Part shown: positions 43,268-52,876 of the stretch, piece by piece
Numbering within the stretch: the stretch's first letter is position 1
Layout of the letters: every line of letters begins with the position of its first letter
Source: Paenibacillus albus
Lineage (GTDB): Bacteria; Bacillota; Bacilli; Paenibacillales; Paenibacillaceae
Length of the DNA stretch: 64,000 nt
Assembly: GCF_003952225.1 (NCBI RefSeq)
Contig: NZ_CP034437.1
Coordinates: 1,998,501-2,062,500 of the forward strand
Direction: 5' to 3'
Program-made: the position numbers and the translations under genes
The notes under the pieces: generated by a model
Databases searched by the model: none
What the model was told of the DNA's origin: nothing
Seen by the model: the letters and a program-made list of their open reading frames with translations, nothing else

Positions 43268-44239
43268 ATGGAAGCAGTACGGCAATCGGCGGCAAAGGCA
43301 AGACCAACACCAAGACCAAGATCGCAAAATCCGCTTCGGAAGCTTTGGAAGTTCCGAGCGCTTATCATCCTCGCATTACCGGGTCTTGTCCTGCTGCTGA
43401 TCAACAATTATTTGCCGATGTTCGGCGTGTTTCTCGCGTTCAAGGATTTCAATTATGCCAAAGGCATCATCGGCAGCAAGTGGAACGGCTTCGACAACTT
43501 CCATTTTCTGTTCGCGACCAGCGATATGTGGCATGTCATCGCGCATACGATCGTCTACAATCTCGCTTTTCTGATCATTAATACGGTGCTGTCAGTGCTG
43601 CTCGCGCTGCTGCTGAACGAGGTGAAGAATCGCTTCTTATCCAAGTTCTATCAGAGCACGATGCTGCTGCCGCACTTCATCTCGATGGTCGTCGTGGCGT
43701 ATCTCGTATACGGATTTTTGAACCCGGAGCTTGGTTTCATTAACAAATCCATCCTCGAGCCTGCCGGTAAAGAAGGCATATCGTGGTACATGTCTCCGCA
43801 GTATTGGCCTTACATTTTGACGCTTGTGAACATTTGGAAGTCGGTCGGCTTCGGCTCGGTCATCTACTTGGCGACGATCGTCGGCATTGACCGTGAATAT
43901 TACGAGGCGGCGATGCTGGACGGGGCGAGCAAATGGAAGCAGATGACGAAGATTACGCTGCCGTTCCTCACTCCGGTCATCATCATTCTGACGCTGCTCG
44001 CGATCGGCCGCATCTTCAGCGCCGACTTCGGCTTGTTCTACCAAGTCACGATGAACGCAGGAATGCTGAAGAGTACGACAGACGTTATCGATACGTACGT
44101 ATACAACGCGCTGCTCGTCACGGGTGACACGAATTTGGCTTCGGCGGCAGGCCTGATGCAAGCGGTCGTCGGATTCATCCTCATCGTATCGGTCAACATG
44201 ATCGTGAAACGGGTGAGCAGTGATAAAGCGTTATTTTAG
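43268..44239 (+). CDS. sugar ABC importer permease, LplB-like
   Basis: A 323-residue permease with six helices. A basic N-terminal tail precedes helix 1, and LPGLVLLLINNYLPMFGVFLAFKDFNY is the LplB-type start. The EAA loop, which contacts the ATPase, is EYYEAAMLDGASKWKQM. It forms a heterodimer with the next permease and receives substrate from the binding protein at 45265. No ATPase gene is in the operon, as is normal for this subfamily. Oligosaccharides or plant-derived glycans are the usual cargo. The first ATG has only a weak Shine-Dalgarno. Confidence 0.93.
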   Translation: MEAVRQSAAKARPTPRPRSQNPLRKLWKFRALIILALPGLVLLLINNYLPMFGVFLAFKDFNYAKGIIGSKWNGFDNFHFLFATSDMWHVIAHTIVYNLAFLIINTVLSVLLALLLNEVKNRFLSKFYQSTMLLPHFISMVVVAYLVYGFLNPELGFINKSILEPAGKEGISWYMSPQYWPYILTLVNIWKSVGFGSVIYLATIVGIDREYYEAAMLDGASKWKQMTKITLPFLTPVIIILTLLAIGRIFSADFGLFYQVTMNAGMLKSTTDVIDTYVYNALLVTGDTNLASAAGLMQAVVGFILIVSVNMIVKRVSSDKALF

Positions 44240-44284
44240 CGGCAAAAGGTAGAGGCATAAGGCATAAAGGAGGCTGTTCGCTTC

Positions 44285-45169
44285 ATGAGGGGCAACAACT
44301 GGACGAATGTCCTGATTAATATCGGATTAATTCTATTGAGCTTGGTATGCATCATCCCATTCTGGCTCGTTCTGATGGTATCGATAAGCGGGCAGAATGC
44401 ACTGGCGAAGTACGGCTACAGCTTCTGGCCCAAAGAATTCGATCTCGTCGCTTATAAGTTCCTAATCCATGACGCGGAGCCGATCATACGCTCCTTCGGC
44501 GTTTCCATTGCCGTGACCGTCATCGGAACCGTGGCAAGTCTTGCGATTACATCAGCGCTTGCTTTCTCTTTATCCCGGCAGGACTTTCCGTATCGCGGCG
44601 CGCTGAGCTTGTTTGTCCTCGTTACGATGCTTTTCGGCGGAGGCTTGCTGCCATGGTACTTGGTTTATACCAAGCTGCTGCATCTGCAGGACACCATGAT
44701 GGTCCTCATCATTCCCGGACTTATCGGTGGCTTCAATGTCTTCATCATGCGCACTTTCTTCACGACGAGCATCCCGCCATCGCTGATCGATTCCGCGCAG
44801 ATTGACGGCGCGAGCGAGTACCGAACGTACTTCAATATTATTCTGCCGCTGTCGCTTCCGGTGCTGGCGACGATCGGCTTGTTCGTTATCGTAAACTATT
44901 GGAATGACTGGTTTACAAGTCTTGTATTTATTAAGACGGACACACTCTACAATTTGCAATACTTCTTGTACAACACCTTAATGAATGCACAGTATTTGCA
45001 GTCGGTCGCCGACAAAGCGCATATCGATGTCAGCACGATGCAGACGCAGCCGCTTGAGGAGCTGCGAATGGCGATGGCGATTATTGCCGTCGTTCCAGTG
45101 GCGCTGGTTTTCCCTTTCTTGCAGAAGTATTTTGTAAAAGGGCTCACGATTGGCGCTGTGAAAGGCTAG
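44285..45169 (+). CDS. sugar ABC importer permease, YtcP/AraQ-like
   Basis: A 294-residue permease with six helices and the MalG/AraQ type EAA loop (SAQIDGASEYRTYF). The end KYFVKGLTIGAVKG is the YtcP-type C-terminus. AAAGGAGG lies ten bases before the ATG and the upstream permease ends 45 bases earlier, so they are co-transcribed. It completes the translocation channel of the first importer. Confidence 0.93.
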   Translation: MRGNNWTNVLINIGLILLSLVCIIPFWLVLMVSISGQNALAKYGYSFWPKEFDLVAYKFLIHDAEPIIRSFGVSIAVTVIGTVASLAITSALAFSLSRQDFPYRGALSLFVLVTMLFGGGLLPWYLVYTKLLHLQDTMMVLIIPGLIGGFNVFIMRTFFTTSIPPSLIDSAQIDGASEYRTYFNIILPLSLPVLATIGLFVIVNYWNDWFTSLVFIKTDTLYNLQYFLYNTLMNAQYLQSVADKAHIDVSTMQTQPLEELRMAMAIIAVVPVALVFPFLQKYFVKGLTIGAVKG

Positions 45170-45264
45170 ACTCAGCATCGGCCGGAGGTTAGACTGCGCA
45201 GCTAACAAGTGGCTTACGCTGATTTAGTATACAATAGACCTATCCAATAGGAGGAACACCAACG

Positions 45265-46902
45265 ATGAGAATGAGAAGAGGGTCAATCGTTCTGTCATCA
45301 CTCTTGCTGTCCATGTCGCTCATTGCGGCGGGCTGCGGAAGCAATAACAGCACGAATAATGAAGCTGCAAACAACAAAGCTTCAAACAACAAAACAAACA
45401 CATCGAACAATGCCGGAACCGCAAACACAGCCACGAACACTGCAGCCGATGAGAAGAAGGCGCTGGATCCATACGAAGTTGTAATGGTCTACCCAGATCC
45501 GAATCAAAGCGATCTAGGTACTGTGCAGGCGGCAATGAATGATTACTTAAAGAAGACGTATCCAGACATGAACATGACGGTGAAATTAAGCCCGATTGAC
45601 TGGAGCGCTTACTCCGATAAGCTGAATCTGATGATGTCCTCCGGCGAGAAATTCGACCTTCTCTGGACGGCGAATTGGATGAACTTCGAGACGCAGGTGA
45701 ACAAAGGCGCACTGCTGCCGCTTGATGATCTGTTGAACGAATATGGTCCTGATATCAAGTCCGTGGAAGGTGACCTGCTCGAAGGAGCACGCCGCAAAGG
45801 CAGCATCTACGGTGTCCACGTCCATCAAGAGCTGGGCAACCCGCAGGGCGTCGCACTGAGCAAAGAACTCGTAGATAAATATCATATCGATCTGAGCCCG
45901 CTGAAGTCCGGCGAGTTCAAGGATCTCGGTCCGATTCTCAAGCAAATTAAAGATGCTGAGCCTGGCGTTACGCCGGCTGTCGGCCCGTCCTTCCCGCTTG
46001 GCGCTTACTTCGGCTCCGGCAGCATGGAGAATATTACCGGTCCGATTGGTCTCGACCAGCGCGATACGAATCCAGACGACCAATACAAGGTTGTTGATGC
46101 GTACGAAACACCTCGATACATGGAGCTCGCACAGCTGACGCATGAATGGTATAAAGCTGGCTACATCAACAAGGATGCGACGACGCCGGGCATCGACATC
46201 TGGAAGAAGTTCCAGGCGAAGACAGCTTTTGCAGCGATCGGTACAGACCTTGAGATCGTGAAGGACATGAAGATCGGCGAACCGTCGCTTATGGCGAACA
46301 AGAGCACACAGCTCGGCATGGATATTATCCAAGTGCCGCTCAATATCGACCGTCTCCACACGTCGAAGCTGTCGGCAACGCTGCAGGCGATTTCCCAAAC
46401 ATCGAAGGATCCTGCCCGCGCGATGATGCTGCTGAATTTGTTCTACAAGGATAAGAACCTGCTCACGCTATTCAACTATGGTGTAGAAGGCAAGCATTAC
46501 GTACTGAATAACGGCCAGATTGATGTGCCGGCAGGCAAGACAAAGGATAATGTTGGCTTCTTCCACGACAATCAGTGGCAGCTGGGCAACCAAATGCTTA
46601 ACTACACACGTGTCGGTGAAGACCCTAACAAATATTTGAACTATGAGCAATTCAACGAGCAAGTAAAGAGCCAATCCTCACCGCTCATCGGCTTCGTATT
46701 CGATTCTGAACCGGTTAAGAACGAGATGATTGCGGTCTCCAAGGTACAGAGCACCTTCGATCCAGGCTTCCAATCAGGTCAGCTTGACCCGGAGAAAGAG
46801 CTGCCGAAGATGATTGATAAGCTGAAGAGCGCAGGCCTTGATAAAATCATTGCGGAAGCGCAGAAGCAAGTCGACGCATGGCGCGCGGCGAACGGCAAGT
46901 AA
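45265..46902 (+). CDS. extracellular sugar-binding lipoprotein (LipO-like)
   Basis: A 545-residue substrate-binding protein. The signal peptide ends in a lipobox (SLIAAGC), and the mature protein starts with an asparagine/threonine-rich linker (residues about 24-60) that tethers it to the membrane. The remainder fits the large SBP family that serves LplB/YtcP permeases. AGGAGG is upstream of the ATG. A hairpin (46935-46967) follows its stop and may protect or end the mRNA. The ligand cannot be derived, though the downstream ThuA and oxidoreductase genes suggest a sugar. Confidence 0.92.
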   Translation: MRMRRGSIVLSSLLLSMSLIAAGCGSNNSTNNEAANNKASNNKTNTSNNAGTANTATNTAADEKKALDPYEVVMVYPDPNQSDLGTVQAAMNDYLKKTYPDMNMTVKLSPIDWSAYSDKLNLMMSSGEKFDLLWTANWMNFETQVNKGALLPLDDLLNEYGPDIKSVEGDLLEGARRKGSIYGVHVHQELGNPQGVALSKELVDKYHIDLSPLKSGEFKDLGPILKQIKDAEPGVTPAVGPSFPLGAYFGSGSMENITGPIGLDQRDTNPDDQYKVVDAYETPRYMELAQLTHEWYKAGYINKDATTPGIDIWKKFQAKTAFAAIGTDLEIVKDMKIGEPSLMANKSTQLGMDIIQVPLNIDRLHTSKLSATLQAISQTSKDPARAMMLLNLFYKDKNLLTLFNYGVEGKHYVLNNGQIDVPAGKTKDNVGFFHDNQWQLGNQMLNYTRVGEDPNKYLNYEQFNEQVKSQSSPLIGFVFDSEPVKNEMIAVSKVQSTFDPGFQSGQLDPEKELPKMIDKLKSAGLDKIIAEAQKQVDAWRAANGK

Positions 46903-46934
46903 GGTTGTAAGGTAGAGTTGAGTCGAGAGTTGAG

Positions 46935-46967
46935 GGCGGGGTATGACCCACAAGGTTATACCCCGTC
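46935..46967 (+). terminator. strong hairpin after binding-protein gene
   Basis: A 14-bp stem (46935-46948 with 46954-46967, G-U pairs included) with CACAA loop. No clear T tail follows, so it may act as a processing or stability hairpin and not a terminator. Confidence 0.6.
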
Positions 46968-47256
46968 ATGCTGTCTATGCGAAGTGGTATGACGCCCAGC
47001 TCGGCCTCGCCTCGCATTCGCTAACGGAGCGCAGAAGCGTTATTAAGGCCAATTCGGCAGTTTGGAAAATGTAACGGATCACAGGGACCTTATTGCTGCA
47101 ATTGAGCATATTTCGAGGCCAATTCTGGGCAATAGCTGCTCTGTGGTCCGTTAGAGCGACTGATCGGCGGGAAAACAGCGAATAAGTGCTGTACGTTCCG
47201 TTAGCCCTCAGGTATCCGTATTGATTTCATATCTAGGAAGGAAAGGTGTACATACC
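46968..47256. repeat. intergenic nested inverted-repeat element, copy 2 (four modules)
   Basis: The element itself spans about 47020-47206. Four modules like those at 20904-21092 are present: TAACGGA starts at 47022 and 47072, and TCCGTTA at 47147 and 47197. Again each neighbouring pair is exactly 50 bases apart and each has TTATT (or close) 18 bases after the T of TAACGGA. The inner pair folds into a long imperfect hairpin with CACAG/CTGTG and TATTGC/GCAATA matches. No gene is seen in the remainder of this gap. Confidence 0.85.
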
Positions 47257-47985
47257 ATGTTAAACGTAACGATCTGGAACGAATATTTGCACGAAATCAA
47301 CAATGCCAAGGTTGCGGAGATCTATCCGACAGGGATTCACGGGGCGCTTGCAGAAGCATTAGGAAGAGAAGACTTCAACGTGCAAACAGCGACACTTGAA
47401 CAGCCGGAGCATGGCTTAACGGAAGAAGTGCTGAACGCGACCGATGTGCTCATCTGGTGGGGACATCTCGCTCATGACCGGGTAGAGGATGCGATTGTCG
47501 AGAAGGTGTATCAGCGAGTTTTGGCTGGCATGGGACTGATCGTGCTGCACTCCGGTCATGCGTCGAAGATCTTCAGCAAGCTGCTCGGCACGCCGACAGG
47601 GCAGCTGAAGTGGCGCGAAGCAGACGATAAGGAGCGGATCTGGGTCGTAAACCCGGCGCATCCGATTGCCGCTGGCATTGGCGAGTATATCGAGCTGCCG
47701 AAGGAAGAGATGTACGGCGAGCACTTCCACATTCCGGCGCCGGATGAGCTTGTGATGATTTCGTGGTTCGAGGGCGGAGAAGTGTTCCGCAGCGGTGTGA
47801 CGTACAGCCGTGGCCGGGGCAAAATCTTCTACTTCCGTCCGGGTCACGAGACTTACCCGACCTACCATAACCCGCAGATTCAGCGCGTCATTGCCAGCGG
47901 AATCCGGTGGGCAGCGCCCAGCACGGCTGCTGCGCCTATATATGGGCATACAGCTCCGCTGGAGAAGATTCAGCCGAAAGCGTAA
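47257..47985 (+). CDS. ThuA-like trehalose-utilisation family protein
   Basis: A 242-residue protein of the ThuA/glutamine-amidotransferase-like fold. Family stretches are [35 protein letters not shown] and [21 protein letters not shown]. ThuA proteins work with Gfo/Idh/MocA partners (ThuB) on imported disaccharides, forming 3-keto sugars in known systems. The frame extends to 47221, but ATG 47257 matches the family start with GGAAAGG upstream. The next gene is a Gfo/Idh/MocA oxidoreductase, the expected partner, 60 bases downstream. Confidence 0.88.
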   Translation: MLNVTIWNEYLHEINNAKVAEIYPTGIHGALAEALGREDFNVQTATLEQPEHGLTEEVLNATDVLIWWGHLAHDRVEDAIVEKVYQRVLAGMGLIVLHSGHASKIFSKLLGTPTGQLKWREADDKERIWVVNPAHPIAAGIGEYIELPKEEMYGEHFHIPAPDELVMISWFEGGEVFRSGVTYSRGRGKIFYFRPGHETYPTYHNPQIQRVIASGIRWAAPSTAAAPIYGHTAPLEKIQPKA

Positions 47986-48045
47986 CCGGTAAGCAAGAGC
48001 TTGAGCTTCAGCATTGTGCGATAAAAGGGAGGAACGAAGAAGACG

Positions 48046-49095
48046 ATGAGCAAATATCGAATTGGCTTAATCGGACTTGGCGGCATGGCGCAAGCGCATA
48101 TCCGCTGGATGTCCGCATTCGCAGATCGCATGGAATTGGTTGCGGTTAGCGATGTGAATGAAGAAGCGCTGGCGCGAGTCGGCGAGCAGCAGGGCATTGC
48201 ACTTGAGAAGCGATATGCAAACTATGCGGAGCTTATTGCAGACCCGGACGTAGATGCGGTCGTATCTGTGACGCCGAACAATGTGCATGCGGACATCGTC
48301 GCGCATTGTCTTGCGGCACGCAAGCCGTTCATGGCGGAGAAGCCGTTCACTCGCATCTTCGAAGAAGCGGTGCCGCTGCTGGCGCAGTACGAGCAGCATC
48401 CCGTGCCGGCGATGATCGGCTTCACGTATCGCTTCACGCCGGCGTTCCGCTATGCGAGAGAGCTGATCCGCGAAGGAAAGCTGGGCCAGATTCGCAGCTT
48501 CTCAAGCCAATATCTGCAAGGCTGGGGAGCGCCGCAATATAACACGGGTTTCAACTGGCGCTTCGACAAGTCGGTCACAGGCACCGGGACGCTCGGCGAT
48601 CTCGGCTCGCATATGATCGATATGGCACGTTTCCTCTTCGGCGAGTTCGAGGAGCTGTCGGCGCAGCTGCATACGATTGTACCGCAGCGTCTGGATTCGC
48701 GCACCGGCGAGCTGGTGAACATCGAAGTCGATGACTTCGCGAGCTTCCAGGCGCGGATGAGCGGCGACGTGCACGGCGTCTTCCAAACGACGCGCAATGC
48801 GATCGGCTCCGGCAACCAGCATGAGATCTCGATCTACGGCGATACCGGCACACTTCATGCTTCGACGGAGGATCCGAATAAGATCGTATGGATTCGCGAG
48901 GAAGACGGCCAGCTCGCGCGTACGGTATTGAACGTGCCGAAGCGCTGCGAAGTGACGCAATATGAGCAGTTTCTGGCGATGCTCAGCGGCGGTCAGCCTG
49001 ACGGGCTTCCGGGTTTTATGGACGGCTATCGCAATCAAGAGGTGCTGGATGCGATCATTCGGGCGGCGGAATCGAAGACGGTCGTTCAGCTATAA
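48046..49095 (+). CDS. Gfo/Idh/MocA-family oxidoreductase, ThuB-like partner
   Basis: A 349-residue NAD(P)-dependent oxidoreductase. The Rossmann motif is IGLIGLGGMAQAH, and the EKP motif is intact (MAEKPFTR), unlike the paralogue at 17908. The C-terminal domain includes GTLGDLGSHMIDMARFL. With ThuA immediately upstream, an oxidised (3-keto) sugar is a reasonable product, as in trehalose/sucrose utilisation. A rho-independent terminator follows. GGGAGG lies upstream of the ATG. Confidence 0.9.
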   Translation: MSKYRIGLIGLGGMAQAHIRWMSAFADRMELVAVSDVNEEALARVGEQQGIALEKRYANYAELIADPDVDAVVSVTPNNVHADIVAHCLAARKPFMAEKPFTRIFEEAVPLLAQYEQHPVPAMIGFTYRFTPAFRYARELIREGKLGQIRSFSSQYLQGWGAPQYNTGFNWRFDKSVTGTGTLGDLGSHMIDMARFLFGEFEELSAQLHTIVPQRLDSRTGELVNIEVDDFASFQARMSGDVHGVFQTTRNAIGSGNQHEISIYGDTGTLHASTEDPNKIVWIREEDGQLARTVLNVPKRCEVTQYEQFLAMLSGGQPDGLPGFMDGYRNQEVLDAIIRAAESKTVVQL

Positions 49096-49107
49096 GCAAT
49101 GAAGAAG

Positions 49108-49141
49108 ACCGTCCGCGGCTTAATGCTGTGGGCGGTTTTTT
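49108..49141 (+). terminator. terminator after first importer/enzyme operon
   Basis: ACCGTCCGCGGC (49108-49119) pairs with GCTGTGGGCGGT (49125-49136), with several G-U pairs, followed by six T. Confidence 0.78.
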
Positions 49142-49286
49142 GCTGCCTACAGTGGCAGATCAGCCTACATTCATCTATTCCCACTCGCAAGTGAATCAGT
49201 TAGAATTGGAATAAGTTTTTTCGGTGAAGCGTTTTCGTGATTCATGGGTTCGAGCTTGGTCCATTGATTGATTCGAGGTGAATGCA

Positions 49287-50858
49287 GTGCTCAAAATGCT
49301 TATTGTTGATGATGAACGTTTCGAAAGAGAAGGCGTTAAATTTCTAATCGAGAAGTATAACTTGCCGCTTGCTACATATGAAGCGGATAGCGGTGAGAGC
49401 GCGCTCGCATTCATGAAGGAGCATCCGGTCGATATTTTATTTAGCGACATTCGCATGAATGGAATGGATGGCCTGCAGCTGGCGGCCCAGATTCGGGAGC
49501 TGGAAATCCCGGTGAAAGTGATCTTCATGAGCGCCTACGGCGAATTTGAATATGCGCAGCGCGCGATTGACCTGAAGGCAATCCGATATATTCTGAAGCC
49601 GGTGCAGGTCGATGAGTTTCTGAAGGTACTCTCGCAGGTCATGCAGCTGTGCAGCGAAGAGCGGCAAATGCAGGAGAAGCAGCAGTTGATGGAAGAAGCC
49701 TATCGCAACGATGCGCTTTATTCCAAGCAGAAGCTGCTATCGAATCTCGTGCTCGGCCATTCTGTAGGTGGAGGCGAGCTGCAAGCAATGCCGCTGTCCT
49801 CGCTAATCGGCATTCCGCGCGTACGGCTTGTTATGCTGGATTCGAGAACGAGATTCTTCGATCTGCTTGATCAGCATTTTGAACAGCAGCTCTCCGATGT
49901 GCTGAAGCGCAGCTTCGAGCTCGTTCATCTGAACGAGTTCCAGAGTTTGCTTATCCTCGAAGGGAATGATCTTTCGCGAGAGGAGCTTATCGTTTCCGGA
50001 GAACGGTTCATCCGTTGGTTCCACGACTTGTACGGCGGGGATCTTAGTGTCGTTATGGGCGGACTTGCCGAAGATAGCGAGCAGCTCGTCAACGAATATG
50101 CGGCCGTAGAATCCATGCTGGAATATAAATTTTATCACGATGAAGGCACCGTGCTGCTCGCCCATTCTGCAGCTCATGGCAAAGAAGAGATGCAGGCGGT
50201 GGTGGACGCCGCACTAACGGAGCTAAGGCAGCATATTACACAGTCTCGGTACGAGCTGGCGAAGCTGCGATTCGAGCAGCTGTTCAACGATTTGCGCAGC
50301 AGCGAGCAATTCTCCGTCATCTATGTCAAATTCATTTGCACCGAAATCATCAGGGCTATATTCGAGGCATCGGCGAAGAAGAACGCGGATTCGTTCAAGC
50401 AGCAGCTGGAACAAATTTACCGTACTTCCAAGCTGAGTGATCTGCGCAAGGTTGTTCTATCTATTCTGGAAGAGAAGGAATCTCCGTCCGCTGGCGCGGC
50501 GGGTTCCGGCGCTGGTTCCGGTTCGCAAGATTCATTGCGTAAAGTCATCGAGCACATCGTGGCAATCATAGAGAGCGAGTACAGCTCCGATCTCTCGCTC
50601 GAAGCGCTTGCTGAGCGCGTGTATCTCTCTCCGAGCTATTTGAGCCATCTGTTCAAGAAACAGCTTGGCGTCAGCTTCAATAAGTATCTGACCGTATACC
50701 GGATGGAGCGGACGAAGGAGCTTCTGCTCACGACCAATCGCAAAATCATCGATATCGGCCTTGAAGTTGGCTACAGCAACTTCCCCTATTTCAGCTCGCT
50801 TTTCAAAAACTATTACGGCAAGACGCCTTCGCAATTCCGGGAAGAGGCGGCTCGATGA
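49287..50858 (+). CDS. YesN-type response regulator (second cassette)
   Basis: A 523-residue response regulator. The receiver domain has MLIVDDERFEREG, ILFSDIRMNGMDG (phosphoacceptor Asp) and YILKPVQ. A middle region of about 280 residues is followed by a serine/glycine/alanine linker (SAGAAGSGAGSGSQ) and a C-terminal AraC DNA-binding domain (RVYLSPSYLSHLFKKQLG, IGLEVGYSNFPYFSSLFK). GTG 49287 is favoured: GAGGTGA ends about six bases before it. The last codons overlap the kinase start by four bases. It should activate the second importer cassette. Confidence 0.92.
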   Translation: MLKMLIVDDERFEREGVKFLIEKYNLPLATYEADSGESALAFMKEHPVDILFSDIRMNGMDGLQLAAQIRELEIPVKVIFMSAYGEFEYAQRAIDLKAIRYILKPVQVDEFLKVLSQVMQLCSEERQMQEKQQLMEEAYRNDALYSKQKLLSNLVLGHSVGGGELQAMPLSSLIGIPRVRLVMLDSRTRFFDLLDQHFEQQLSDVLKRSFELVHLNEFQSLLILEGNDLSREELIVSGERFIRWFHDLYGGDLSVVMGGLAEDSEQLVNEYAAVESMLEYKFYHDEGTVLLAHSAAHGKEEMQAVVDAALTELRQHITQSRYELAKLRFEQLFNDLRSSEQFSVIYVKFICTEIIRAIFEASAKKNADSFKQQLEQIYRTSKLSDLRKVVLSILEEKESPSAGAAGSGAGSGSQDSLRKVIEHIVAIIESEYSSDLSLEALAERVYLSPSYLSHLFKKQLGVSFNKYLTVYRMERTKELLLTTNRKIIDIGLEVGYSNFPYFSSLFKNYYGKTPSQFREEAAR

Positions 50859-52555
50859 AGAGGGCCATCACGGAGCTGTTCAACAGGCTGCGATTCAAGC
50901 ATAAGCTGTTTCTCTCCTATTTGATCGTCATCATCATCCCGATTATCGTACTCGGCGTATATGCGTACAAGCAGTCCGAGCAGATGCTGAAGATTCAAGG
51001 AATTGGGGGCATTGAGAAGAACGTCGATACGATATCAGGTGGAATTAACGGCTCCATTGAGCGATACAATCACTCGGTCCAGACGATTGTCTATAACAAA
51101 ACCTTTCAGAAGATCGTAACCAACGACTACCGCGATCTCGTCAATCTATCCTACGACTTGAAAGAATACCTGTCCCCCTACTTCACGATGATGACGAATC
51201 TGGACAAGGAAATTGATGAAATCAAGTTCTACACTCAGACCTATGTTCCAGAATATGGCGAATCCGTACAATTAGCAAGCCGCGTAAGCGAGGAGCAGTG
51301 GTACAAGGAAGCGCTGAAAGGTACAGGCAGCCAGTGGTTCTCGGATAACGGCATTATCGTCGTCAGCAAGTTTCCTCAGTTTTCGAATGACAAGGATACG
51401 AATATCGTCTATATGCGCATCAACGAGGCGAGTCTTTTCAACAACGTTGCGGCGCTTGCGAAGGACGATACCGTTATCATTACGGACAAGCAGGGACGGA
51501 TCATCTATTCCAATCAGCAAGCTTCTGCTGCTGCTGACAAGCCAGTCTTGAATACTGCGCAGCTTAGTGCGCTCAAAGAAGGCGTCATTGACTTCGGAGG
51601 GGCCAAGTCTTATCTCGTGAAGAAGCCCGTTGCGCTGACCGATTGGACCATCTATTGCATCGTCCCCGCCGCGCAGCTGACTCAGAATGCCGGTTCGATC
51701 ATCAATGCGACGTTGATTATTATCGCCTTGTGCATCCTCATTGTGCTGATTATCATCTGGATCTTCTCCAAAACGATGCTGCGGCGCGTGCTCTCGCTTA
51801 ATTCGCTCATGAAGCGGGTTGAGATCGGTGATCTCAGCATGCGAGTTCGCAGCGAGTCGAAGGATGAGATTGGCGAATTGACGAACCGCTTCGGCAGCAT
51901 GCTCATCCGGCTGAACGAGGTCATCGACGAGCTGTTCCGCAACAAGATCGTCCAGAAGGAAGCCGAGTTCAAAGCGCTGCAGTGGCAGATGAATCCGCAT
52001 TTTCTGTACAATACGCTGTCGTTCATTAACTGGAAGGCGCTGCGAAGCGACGCGCACGATATAAGCCATGTCGTTACGACGTTGTCGAAGTTCTACCGGA
52101 CGGGGCTAAATCGCGGCGACAATATCATCCCGGTGCAGGATGAACTGGAGCATGTGAGATGCTATATCGAGATTATCCAGACGATGAGGGAGAACAGCTT
52201 CGATGTGGTCTACGATATCGACGAAGCGGTGTTCGGCTATAAGACGATCAACTTTATTTTGCAGCCGCTAGCGGAAAACGCAATCATACACGGGATTAAC
52301 CGCAAGGAGAGCGGGCGCGGAGTGTTGAGGATAACTGCGGAGCTCTCCGGCGGCAAAGTCGTGTTCACCGTTGAGGATAACGGGAACGGAATGCCGCCGG
52401 AAGCAGCCAAGACATTGCTGGAAAGCCAATCTTCCGGCTACGGGCTGAAGAACGTCAAAGAGCGGCTCCAGCTGAAATTCGGTTCGGATTACAGCATCGT
52501 GGTGGAGAGCGAAGTGGATCAAGGGACGCGGATGAAGATTGCCATTCCTGCATGA
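50855..52555 (+). CDS. YesM-type sensor histidine kinase (second cassette)
   Basis: A 566-residue sensor kinase. Two membrane helices (residues about 18-38 and 285-305) flank an extracellular domain. HAMP is followed by the kinase core with QWQMNPHFLYNTLSFI (His in NPHF), LAENAIIHGIN, EDNGNGMPP and GYGLKNVKERL. Its ATGA start overlaps the response regulator's end, so the two are coupled. It probably senses the substrate taken up by the importer that follows. A terminator at 52712 separates it from that importer. Confidence 0.92.
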   Translation: MKRAITELFNRLRFKHKLFLSYLIVIIIPIIVLGVYAYKQSEQMLKIQGIGGIEKNVDTISGGINGSIERYNHSVQTIVYNKTFQKIVTNDYRDLVNLSYDLKEYLSPYFTMMTNLDKEIDEIKFYTQTYVPEYGESVQLASRVSEEQWYKEALKGTGSQWFSDNGIIVVSKFPQFSNDKDTNIVYMRINEASLFNNVAALAKDDTVIITDKQGRIIYSNQQASAAADKPVLNTAQLSALKEGVIDFGGAKSYLVKKPVALTDWTIYCIVPAAQLTQNAGSIINATLIIIALCILIVLIIIWIFSKTMLRRVLSLNSLMKRVEIGDLSMRVRSESKDEIGELTNRFGSMLIRLNEVIDELFRNKIVQKEAEFKALQWQMNPHFLYNTLSFINWKALRSDAHDISHVVTTLSKFYRTGLNRGDNIIPVQDELEHVRCYIEIIQTMRENSFDVVYDIDEAVFGYKTINFILQPLAENAIIHGINRKESGRGVLRITAELSGGKVVFTVEDNGNGMPPEAAKTLLESQSSGYGLKNVKERLQLKFGSDYSIVVESEVDQGTRMKIAIPA

Positions 52556-52876
52556 GGATTTGGTTGCAAAATCGAGGCAAAAGCGTCATATCAGTTCGTT
52601 AGCCGATTTAACAAGCCGAAATTGGCTTAATAAGCGTTATACGATTCGTTAACCCAAAGCGAAGAAGGCGGCTGGGTAGAGCGTGACAACTTCAAATGCT
52701 TCCTAATAAACAAGGCCTGTTCCATATACTGGGACAGGCCTTTATCTATTTCTTTTCTTTTTCAACAACATCGTAGAAAACTGAAAGCTTTCGCAAATAT
52801 TTGATAATTTCAGGCGCAAGCAGCTTTGTTATAGTTTTGTTAAAGGAATTCGCTAGCGAAGAAAGGAGTGCCGCGG
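52556..52876. repeat. half repeat element, copy 3 (two modules), plus terminator region
   Basis: TTCGTTA at 52595 and 52645 are two leftward copies of a TAACGAA variant of the module, again exactly 50 bases apart; the second carries CTTATT after it as in the full elements. There is no opposite half, so this looks like half an element. The rest of the gap has the terminator (52712-52743), an AT-rich promoter region for the importer and a perfect palindrome TTCGCTAGCGAA (52849-52860) beside its Shine-Dalgarno. Confidence 0.75.
52712..52743 (+). terminator. terminator after second two-component pair
   Basis: AAGGCCTGTTCC (52712-52723) pairs with GGGACAGGCCTT (52731-52742), one G-U pair, then a T-rich tail. 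Confidence 0.85.

Noticed and set aside
45586-46398. 270-codon open frame on the minus strand
   Set aside because: It is fully antisense to the binding-protein gene, has an atypical arginine/valine/leucine-rich product and no Shine-Dalgarno. It is a shadow of biased third-position use.
51272-52069. 265-codon open frame on the minus strand
   Set aside because: Antisense to the histidine kinase gene, with low-complexity basic/aspartate-rich product and no family resemblance.
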